Shown: positions 9,035-16,800 of the stretch, piece after piece
Numbering within the stretch: position 1 is the stretch's first letter
Layout: each line of letters begins with the position of its first letter
Assembly: GCA_036504735.1 (NCBI GenBank)
Contig: DASXUQ010000010.1
Location: forward strand, 62,001 to 126,000
Reading direction: 5' to 3'
Source: a bacterium
GTDB lineage: Bacteria > Electryoneota > RPQS01
Length of the DNA: 64,000 bases
Program-made: the position numbers and the translations under genes
Notes under the pieces: model-generated
Databases searched by the model: none
What the model was told of the DNA's origin: nothing
What the model saw: the letters and a program-made list of their open reading frames with translations, nothing else

Positions 9035-9712
9035 TTACGCGTATTTCACCCGCAAGCGCTTGCGCAAGACGTAATAAGGCAACTCCAGCACGACCCACCC
9101 CCACACCAGCACATGGGAAGCAATCACATATCGGTTTTCGTAGACGGTCATCGGTAAGTATGCCACTAGCGCACTAAATAGCGGCAGTATTACTGCCCAC
9201 GCGCCAATCGGAAGCAAAAATCGCTTCTTAGGATTCGAAAGAATATCGATGTGATATCCCCGCAGTTTCGCCAGTAACGTACTGCGTACGGCCATCGATG
9301 CTACCAATACGAAGATCGAAATCTGACACATCTCGTAGATCCCTACGCTCATTATGTTCCAGAACGCCCAGCCGGTGCCACTCATCTGAATCTCCGGCAT
9401 GATCCGGTAAATCATCGTCGTCACGACCATGATGAGGATCGTCATAATTGTTGCCTTGTTGAGTTCCCCAGAAAGTGCGAGAACCCACGCCACTACGGCA
9501 AACCCATGCGTCACCATCAACCAACGAGCGTCCCATCCCGAAAAGAGTCCACACATGAGGCAAATGTCGAACGTCATGTCCGCCAACATCGGAAAGCATG
9601 CCATTCGCCCAACCTTCGGGGCGAGAGCTATATGCGACCTCGGTCTGCAAGGCCATTGAAGGGCTATAGCCAAGACGAATGCTATGTAGTAAATGAAATC
9701 TAATGTGTGCAT
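9035..9712 (-). CDS. Polytopic membrane protein of unknown function
   Basis: A 225-residue integral membrane protein with about seven hydrophobic helices and short loops; no family recognised. The longest frame starts at 9772, directly after the kinase stop, but its first codons lie across a perfect hairpin (GGTGGC-TTTT-GCCACC, 9753-9768); the ATG at 9712, where the first membrane helix begins (MHTLDFIYYIAF), is preferred though its ribosome site is weak. It follows the histidine kinase on the same strand and may be co-transcribed with it; it converges with the TIR-WD40 gene, with only 9 bases between their ends. Confidence 0.7.
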   Translation of the reverse strand: MHTLDFIYYIAFVLAIALQWPCRPRSHIALAPKVGRMACFPMLADMTFDICLMCGLFSGWDARWLMVTHGFAVVAWVLALSGELNKATIMTILIMVVTTMIYRIMPEIQMSGTGWAFWNIMSVGIYEMCQISIFVLVASMAVRSTLLAKLRGYHIDILSNPKKRFLLPIGAWAVILPLFSALVAYLPMTVYENRYVIASHVLVWGWVVLELPYYVLRKRLRVKYA

Positions 9713-9772
9713 CTGTGCATTTGCGGGTAAGGATTGAGGTAGGGTGAGTGCTGGTGGCTTTTGCCACCTCAT

Positions 9773-11551
9773 TCATTTTTGCCTATCAGATTCTACATTT
9801 GGCAGCGGAGTTTCAATCCAAGCATCCGTACCATTGTTCAGCCTGCTTCTAATCTGGATTCTGCCGCCGTGGGACTCGACGATTTTGCGGGCGTTGGGGA
9901 GGCCGAGGCCGGTGCCGTTTTTGCGGGTGGTGAAGAAGGGTTCGAAGATGTGTTTCAGGTTTTCTTCGGAAATGCCCTGGCCATTGTCGCGCACCGAGAT
10001 GCGCAGTGCATGATCGGCTTGCTCGGCGGTGATGGTAATGGTGCCGCCGCCGTTCACGGCCTGACGAGCATTCAGGAGCAGATTCAAAAGCACTTGGGCC
10101 AGACGCTCGCGGTCGGCATTCATGGGGGGAAGATTGGGCGGCAGTTCGGTGGTGACGCTTATGCCGTCGGGTAAGTCAGACTTGAAATGGGCGAGAGCAT
10201 CCTCGATGACGGCCTGCGCACTCACGGGGCGGCGATTGAGGGTGACAGGCTTGGAATAGTCGAGCAGCTCGGTGAGCATGGACTCAAGGCGCTCGGTCTG
10301 GGTGCGGGCGAGGGCGAAATGCTCGGCAACGATGGGATCGGTGGCGCACTTGGATTCGAGGATCCGCAGATTCATCTTGATGGCCGAGAGCGGATTGCGG
10401 ACCTCATGCACCACACTGGCGACGAGTTCTCCGATGGCGGCGAGCCGCGCCGACTGCACCAGTTGCCGCTGCGATTCGCGCAGGGAGTTGACCATCAGAT
10501 TGAACCGCTGCGCCAGATCTCCCAGCTCATTGTTGAGACGCACGGCGACGGTGCGGTCGAAGTTGCCACGGGAGACATCGAGGCTGGCATCGGCCAGCTT
10601 TTGAATGGGCAGACTGATGGAGCGCGAGACCCACGCCACCACAATCAGAATCGCGCCCATGGTGAGCAGCGCGACGATAATCGCATTGCGGCGCAGTGCG
10701 GCGAGAGGGGCAAAGGCTTCATCGGCATTCATCTCGGCGATGAGCGCCCAGTCCTGCCTGGGCAAATAGGCCCACGCGCCCAGCACCTGCTGGCCCTCGA
10801 AACTGCCGTGGGCGCTGTGGCCTTCAAAGCCCTTGTAGACTCCCGCACCGCTGGCTCCGGCAAGGGCGCGGCGAATGCCTTCGGTGTCCATCGTATGCGA
10901 GAGCGGGGCGGGATGATTCATGAACCGCGAGGGCGTGAGCATGACCTTGTTCCTGTCCACAAGGTACGCCTGGCCTGTCTGCCCGAGGCCGGTGGTGTCG
11001 AGGATGATGGGATTCAGAGAATTGGAGAGGGCAACCGTAGCGTATAGACGTCCAATTCGACGTCCATCGGAGTCGTGTATGAAGCGAGCGAGTTCCACAA
11101 CGGCGCCATAAGGTGCTCTAAGGTGAATATGGCTAATCCAGAATTCGACGTCCGGTAATGCTCGCGTCATCTCCTGTTTGGAATCTTGTGTGTCATCACC
11201 CGGTGGAACCATGAACCACCTGCGATTTACATCCGCCCGGATCCATACGTACGACGGCGACTTTTCATGTACCGCCTTGAGCAGAGCAACGACGGCGGCG
11301 CTGTCAACGGGAAGCGTGGTGAGCAGAGGGTCCGCGGCGAGGATGTTCATGTCTTGCTCGCGCTCCTCAAACCACTGTTCGATGGCAAGCTGCTTGGAAT
11401 GCGCGACGGTCTCCATGTGGCGCATGACCTCCTGCTCCACCGCGCGGCGCGCAAAGTAGTAGCCCTGATAGCCCATGAAGAGCAGCGGAATAAGGGCGAC
11501 GAGCAGAAACCAGCCCAACAGCCGCCGTCCGATTTTGCCGAAAAGCCTCAT
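9773..11551 (-). CDS. Membrane sensor histidine kinase (HAMP, HisKA, HATPase)
   Basis: A 592-residue kinase: N-terminal membrane helix (about 12-32), periplasmic sensor of about 250 residues resembling Cache-type domains, second membrane helix (about 285-310), HAMP domain (about 310-362), HisKA with phospho-accepting H382 (VVHEVRNPLSAIK), and HATPase_c with N box (LLNLLLNARQAV), G1 (DNGQGI) and G2 (GTGLGL). The H box is of the type found in NtrB/AtoS/ZraS kinases that partner sigma-54 activators, so the regulator at 5844-7166 is the probable partner. A TTGACA-17-TACCTT promoter sits upstream. Confidence 0.93.
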   Translation of the reverse strand: MRLFGKIGRRLLGWFLLVALIPLLFMGYQGYYFARRAVEQEVMRHMETVAHSKQLAIEQWFEEREQDMNILAADPLLTTLPVDSAAVVALLKAVHEKSPSYVWIRADVNRRWFMVPPGDDTQDSKQEMTRALPDVEFWISHIHLRAPYGAVVELARFIHDSDGRRIGRLYATVALSNSLNPIILDTTGLGQTGQAYLVDRNKVMLTPSRFMNHPAPLSHTMDTEGIRRALAGASGAGVYKGFEGHSAHGSFEGQQVLGAWAYLPRQDWALIAEMNADEAFAPLAALRRNAIIVALLTMGAILIVVAWVSRSISLPIQKLADASLDVSRGNFDRTVAVRLNNELGDLAQRFNLMVNSLRESQRQLVQSARLAAIGELVASVVHEVRNPLSAIKMNLRILESKCATDPIVAEHFALARTQTERLESMLTELLDYSKPVTLNRRPVSAQAVIEDALAHFKSDLPDGISVTTELPPNLPPMNADRERLAQVLLNLLLNARQAVNGGGTITITAEQADHALRISVRDNGQGISEENLKHIFEPFFTTRKNGTGLGLPNARKIVESHGGRIQIRSRLNNGTDAWIETPLPNVESDRQK

Positions 11552-11592
11552 GCCTCTCGCCTGTAGTGTCTTGGATAGTGTATCATCGCATC

Positions 11593-11621
11593 AAGGTACC
11601 ATAGTTTGACTTAAATGTCAA
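11593..11621 (-). promoter_or_regulatory. Sigma-70-type promoter of the histidine kinase
   Basis: On the minus strand TTGACA, a 17-base spacer, then TACCTT, 42 bases before the kinase ATG. It fits the promoter pattern seen elsewhere in the window. The -35 also forms part of the palindrome TTGAC-TTAAAT-GTCAA. Confidence 0.55.
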
Positions 11622-11798
11622 GCCGCTGTATTTCATGTTAATAGGCTGAGAGCGGCAGAAAATGAAGTTCCCGGGAGTTATACTCACCGTATCATCGAAA
11701 GGTGCCCATGTGCGATAATGCGCGGTTGTTTTTGTTGAATCTCCGCCTATATTACTCTTCATTCATCCGCAGAGTAGTTACCGCGAAAGGACACGCAC

Positions 11799-12884
11799 GT
11801 GCCACGCATATTATCGATTGGGACTTTCGACCCGCCCCATCTGATCTCACAGGAAATTGCCGTTGCCAAGGCCAAGGAGCATTTTCAGGCGGGCTTTACG
11901 GATGTGGCGCGGCTGCTCTCCATCTTTCGCAATACGGAAATTGCCTCGCGGCATTTTTCGGTGCCGCTGGAGTGGTTTCTGGTGGATCACTCGCTGCAGG
12001 ACCGCAATGATACCTATATCAGGCTGGCCACCGACTTCAGTATCGAAGCGATCCACGCCTGCTTGCAGAGCGAATTTTTTCTAAGGGAGGAGATTCCCTG
12101 CCAGGCAATAGATGCCATCTTCTTTATGTCGACGACGGGGATGTCGACGCCGAGCATTGAGGCGCGGGTGATGAACCGGCTGCCGTTCTCTTCTCATACC
12201 AAGCGGATCCCGGTGTGGGGGCTGGGCTGTGCGGGGGGAGTGGCGGGGCTGGCGCGAGCCAATGAGTACTGCACGGCCTTTCCGAAAGCGCGGGTGCTGG
12301 TGATCAATCTGGAACTGTGCAGCCTGACCTTTCAGAAGCAGGACCTGTCCAAGAGTAATCTTGTGGGGGCATCCATCTTTGCCGATGGAGTGGCATGCAC
12401 GCTGGTGACGGGAGATGAGGCAAGAGTGGAGAGCAGACTGGATGCCGTGCCGGTGATGATGGCCCATCAGACCACCTTGATGCCCGATTCAGAGCAGGTG
12501 ATGGGGTGGGATGTGAAGGACGGCGGGCTGTTTGTGGTGTTCTCGAAGGATATTCCTACCATCATCCGCACGTGGCTGCGGGGGAACGTGGAAGAATTTC
12601 TGGCGGAGAACGGCATGGCGCTGTCGGCCATGCAGCACTTCATTGCGCATCCGGGAGGGCGGAAGGTGCTGGAAGCTTACCGCGACGCTTTGGGGATCTC
12701 CGAAGAGATGACCGCTATTCCGCACCGGGTCTTGCAGGAGCATGGCAATATGTCGTCGCCGTCGGTGATCTACGTGCTGAAGGAGTTCCTGCAGAAGCCT
12801 GTCGGAGCGGGGGAGACGGGGTTGCTGACGGCATTGGGTCCGGGGTTCAGCTCGGAACTGATGCTGCTGCGGTGGGTAGCGTGA
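11799..12884 (+). CDS. Type III polyketide synthase (chalcone/stilbene synthase family)
   Basis: A 361-residue homodimeric-type ketosynthase that extends an acyl-CoA starter with malonyl-CoA and cyclises the chain, usually to alkylpyrones or alkylresorcinols in bacteria. The Cys-His-Asn triad is visible: C144 (WGLGCAGGVAG), H284 (FIAHPGGRKVL) and N317 (EHGNMSSPSV); the closing GLLTALGPGFSSELMLLRW is the family's GFGPG-like loop. Start is GTG at 11799 with GAAAGGA upstream. The stop overlaps the start of the methyltransferase-like gene by four bases (GTGA), so the two work together, as in bpsA-bpsB of Bacillus and the srs/ars-type loci. The product cannot be told from sequence. Confidence 0.92.
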   Translation: MPRILSIGTFDPPHLISQEIAVAKAKEHFQAGFTDVARLLSIFRNTEIASRHFSVPLEWFLVDHSLQDRNDTYIRLATDFSIEAIHACLQSEFFLREEIPCQAIDAIFFMSTTGMSTPSIEARVMNRLPFSSHTKRIPVWGLGCAGGVAGLARANEYCTAFPKARVLVINLELCSLTFQKQDLSKSNLVGASIFADGVACTLVTGDEARVESRLDAVPVMMAHQTTLMPDSEQVMGWDVKDGGLFVVFSKDIPTIIRTWLRGNVEEFLAENGMALSAMQHFIAHPGGRKVLEAYRDALGISEEMTAIPHRVLQEHGNMSSPSVIYVLKEFLQKPVGAGETGLLTALGPGFSSELMLLRWVA

Positions 12885-13414
12885 GCGGCTTCTGGTGGCT
12901 GCTGGGCTTTGTGGTCTGCCAGCGGCTGGCGGAGCTGTGGATTGCCCGGCGCAACGCGGCGTGGATGAAAGAGCGTGGCGCCGTGGAATCGGGACAACGG
13001 CACTATCCGTTGGCTGTGGCCTTGCACACGGCCTTTTTTGTGTCCCTGACCCTTGAGGTCCTGGCACTGCACCGCCAGCCGGCGTGGTGGTGGCCGGCGC
13101 CGTTTGCGCTGTTTGTGCTGGCTCAGGCGCTACGCTATTGGTGCATCCTGACGTTGGGCCGGTTCTGGAATACCCGCATCCTCGTTTTACCGGGAGCCCC
13201 GCTCATCCGGCGGGGGCCATATCGCCTGTTGCGTCATCCGAATTATCTGGCGGTGGCTCTCGAACTTCTCACCATCCCGCTGATTTTCCACGCCTATTTC
13301 ACAGCCCTCCTGTTTTCTCTCCTGAATCTGGTGTTTTTGGCCATACGTATCTCGCGTGAAGAACAGGCACTTTCTGCCGGGGTCAATAATTCCGAATTTA
13401 TTCATCTCAAATAG
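12881..13414 (+). CDS. Isoprenylcysteine carboxyl methyltransferase-family protein
   Basis: A 177-residue membrane methyltransferase of the ICMT/BpsB type. GTG at 12881 overlaps the polyketide synthase stop by four bases; the longer open frame into the synthase gene is a shadow. About four to five membrane helices are visible, and the C-terminal half has the SAM-binding signature RGPYRLLRHPNYLAV (about 110-124) with following acidic E (ELLTIP) and REEQAL. In Bacillus the equivalent enzyme O-methylates the pyrone made by its type III synthase; the same job is inferred here from coupling. Ends with no clear terminator. Confidence 0.88.
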   Translation: MSGFWWLLGFVVCQRLAELWIARRNAAWMKERGAVESGQRHYPLAVALHTAFFVSLTLEVLALHRQPAWWWPAPFALFVLAQALRYWCILTLGRFWNTRILVLPGAPLIRRGPYRLLRHPNYLAVALELLTIPLIFHAYFTALLFSLLNLVFLAIRISREEQALSAGVNNSEFIHLK

Positions 13415-13579
13415 AACAGTTTAGACAGCTTCTCCAGTTCTTTCCTAAACGCAGTGTTCTACTTGGGATAAAATTCGTGACCTCCGTAGGAGAACTGCCT
13501 CGGTGTGCACAGTGCATAGTGGCAGTGCGCACCATTTGCTTTAAGTCTATCTAACTATATCAAACAGGACCTTTGTGTA

Positions 13580-13685
13580 AAAAGGTGCAGAATTGTGCTA
13601 AAGTTGATCCAACTCCATGACGATATGGACGGGGATCGAATCAGAGGAAATGCCTCGGATCAAGCTGCGTGGGTATGCACCTTTT
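13580..13685 (+). promoter_or_regulatory. Candidate structured RNA leader before the giant subtilisin gene
   Basis: AAAAGGTGCA (13580-13589) and TGCACCTTTT (13676-13685) are perfect complements enclosing about 86 bases that contain further small hairpins (GTTGATCCAAC; GAGG-AAATG-CCTC). This closed, multi-hairpin layout resembles a riboswitch or regulatory leader, but matches no class I know. It lies 193 bases before the gene start. The rest of the 464-base gap (13415-13878) shows no gene; no convincing promoter was found. Confidence 0.3.
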
Positions 13686-13878
13686 GCGCGCGAGAATGTT
13701 ACAGATTCTTAAAAACAAGGAGATAAATCCTTCATATCGATTTTGACTTGTTTTAAAAAGAGCCAGCGCAGTCTTGCGCCGGTCAATCGTAAAGATATAC
13801 ATTAATGCCTGTGCGGTTAATTACGTATATGCGAGTCTATCAGGTCAAGGGAACAGTCAAAGATGAGGTGACTTGTCC

Positions 13879-16800
13879 ATGAAAGCAAGGATCAGTATTC
13901 TGTTGGTCATGTTGCTCCTCGGGGCGGGATTATTCGGGCCGAAGCTTATGGCGGCCGAATTCTCGCCGACGTTGGAGTATGAGCTGTCCAAAGCCCATAA
14001 TACGGACTTTGTCAGCGCGATTGTGATTTTGGAGAGCCCGATTGACATTCGTGCGCTGGATGAGCGGTTGCACGTGGAGAAGGCGAGCAAGCTGAAGCGG
14101 CACACGGACGTGCTGGCGGCGTTGCATTATAATGCCGAATCCACGCAGCCGAAGATCCGCGCGGAGTTCGACCAGGCGATCAGTGACGGCGTCATGCAAG
14201 GGTACACGCCGTACTGGATTGAGAACGCCTTTATTGTTTATGCGACCCGGGACTTCATTGAAGGCCTGCGGACCCGTGGCGACATCAAATATGTCACGGA
14301 GAACTTCCGCCCCGTCCTGATCGATCCCATTCGTCCGGCCCCGAACGCCAAGCAGGATGACAGCCAGCGCCACGGGCGCAATCCGCTGGACACCCGTACG
14401 TTGGCGGTGGGTATTCAGGAAGTCGGCGCCCTTCGTGTGAACGAAGAATTGGGCATCACCGGTAACGGCGTGCTCATCGGCGACTGCGATACCGGCACGG
14501 ATGGCACGCACCCGGCGCTCGCGTCGCGGTGGCGCGGTAACTTCGCTCCCTGGTGGCAGTGCTGGAAGGACAATATCAACCACAACACGACGTTCCCGAC
14601 CGATAACGGCAGCCACGGTACGCACACGATGGGTACCATGACCGGCCGCGGCGTTGTGGGTACGGACACGACGTGGGTGGGTTGCGCGCCGAATGCGCGG
14701 TGGATTTCCAACAACGCCATCAATATGAGCGTTGGCCGGACGCTGGACAACGAAATTTTCGCCAGCTTCCAGTGGTTTACCGATCCCGATACCGTCGCCC
14801 ATTCGCTGGCCGCGGTTCCGGACGTGATCAACAATAGCTGGGGCGTCTACGCCAACATCGGCGGCGACCCTGTCTATACGCAGTGCTTTGATTACTGGAA
14901 TACGGTGATTCTGAACGCGGAAGCGGCTGGCATCGTTGTGATCTTCGCCGCCGGCAACGAGGCCTCCAGTGGTCTTCGCAGCCCGGCGATCTATTCGATG
15001 AACGCCACGCAGATCTTCTCGGTGGCGGCTGTCGACGGCACCACCAATCCGGTGGCTCCGTATCCGCTGGCCAGCTTCTCCAGCACGGGCCCGACGCCCT
15101 GTACGCCGGCCAATCCGAACAACATCAAGCCGGAAATTGCCGGGCCTGGTGTCAACGTATTGTCCTCGGTCCCCGGTGGCACCTATCAGAACACGTGGAG
15201 CGGCACGTCGATGGCCACGCCGCACATTTCGGGTATCGTTGCCCTGATGCGTGAAGCGTGCCCCAATTGCGATCCGCAGACCATTAAGCAGGCGCTCCTC
15301 AACACGGCCATCCGCACGGGCTATGTGACGCCGCCGGCCACGGAGAACAATCAGTTCGGTAACGGTTTCGTGGACGGCTACGCCGCCGTCGTCTCCGTGT
15401 CCAACCTCGGACACGTGGTCGGCTTGGTGCGCGACGCGTCCAACAACCCGATCGTGGGTGCGACGGTCAGCAACGCCAACGGCGTGCAGAGCGTCCAGAC
15501 CGATGCGACGGGCCATTATGACCTGCCGCTGTCGGCCGGCACGTATACCCTGCACTTCGCCAAGTTTGCGTATGTCGCGCAGAACATCCCCGGCGTGGTG
15601 GTGGTGACGGGCCAGAATACGACCCAGAACGCCACGCTGCAGCTTGCCCCCGCGGGCATCGTGCAGGGTACGGTCACCAGTTGCAACGGCGGCCCGGCTG
15701 TCGGCGCCACGGTGACGATTCTGAACACCCCGATTACTCCTGCCACCACCGACGCTGCCGGTCACTATTCGATCAGCGCGGTTCCGCAGGGCACGTATGA
15801 CATGAGCGCGGCGGGCGCCGGTTGCGGCCCGCAGACGGTGAACGGCGTCGTGATTGGCGCGAACACCACCCAGAACTTCACGCTCACGGTCGATCCGATG
15901 TATATGTGCAGCACCCCGGATGCGGACAACTATATCGCCTGTGAAAACGGCGATCAGAACGGTCCGACCTACAACTGGGTTGAAATTTCCCCGAATGCGG
16001 CCGGTCCCGGTACGCTGGTCACCGGGTTGTCGGATGACAACTTCGTCGGCCCGTTCACCCTGCCGTTCACGTTCCGCTTCTACGATCGTAACTTCACGCA
16101 GTTCTATATTGGCTCGAACGGTTATCTGACCTTTGACTTCGGCTACGGCGGTATCGGCCCGTTCACGCTGCCCTCGGCGTTCCTTGGCCATTCGATTCAG
16201 ATGTTCTCGCGCGACCTTTATCCGCCGATTGGTGGAGACGTCAGCACGTATTATCTGGCGGCGCAGAATGCCTTCATCATCGAGTATCACCAGATTCAGC
16301 ACTACTCGAGCGGCAGTCCCGAGACGTTCCAGGTGTGGCTGTACAACTTTGCCACCAACCCGGCTCCCAACGGCAACAGCCAGCTCCTGTTGCAGTACAA
16401 CACGGTATCCGACGCCTCCAACTGCGGCGTGGGTATCCAGGACAGCACGCGTGCCTATGTGCACAAGTACAACACGACGTATGATCCTCATGCTCAGCCG
16501 CTCGTGAGCGGCCGCGCGATCTGCTTCGGCGGTTGCACGCCTCCGGTGACCGGCACGATGGCCGGCACGATTACGAACTGCACGGGCGGCCCGGCGGCCA
16601 ACGCCACGGTGTCCTTCCCCGGTTCGTTCTATCCGTCCATCACGGCGGATGCCAATGGCCATTATTCGATCAACATGGTCGCGGGAACGTACAACGTCCG
16701 CGGCGACAAGGTGGGTTGCACGTTTGCCGAGCAGGACAACAACGTGGTCAATAACAACCAGACCACCACGGTGAACCTGACGCTGCGCGCTCCGACAGGC

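Noticed and set aside
9753-9768. GGTGGC-TTTT-GCCACC hairpin as a terminator of the histidine kinase
   Set aside because: No T run follows on the minus strand; it may be a weak structure only. It was used to argue for the later start of the membrane protein.
12506-12880. N-terminal extension of the methyltransferase into the polyketide synthase gene
   Set aside because: Out-of-phase reading of the synthase; GTG at 12881 with the GTGA overlap is the natural start.
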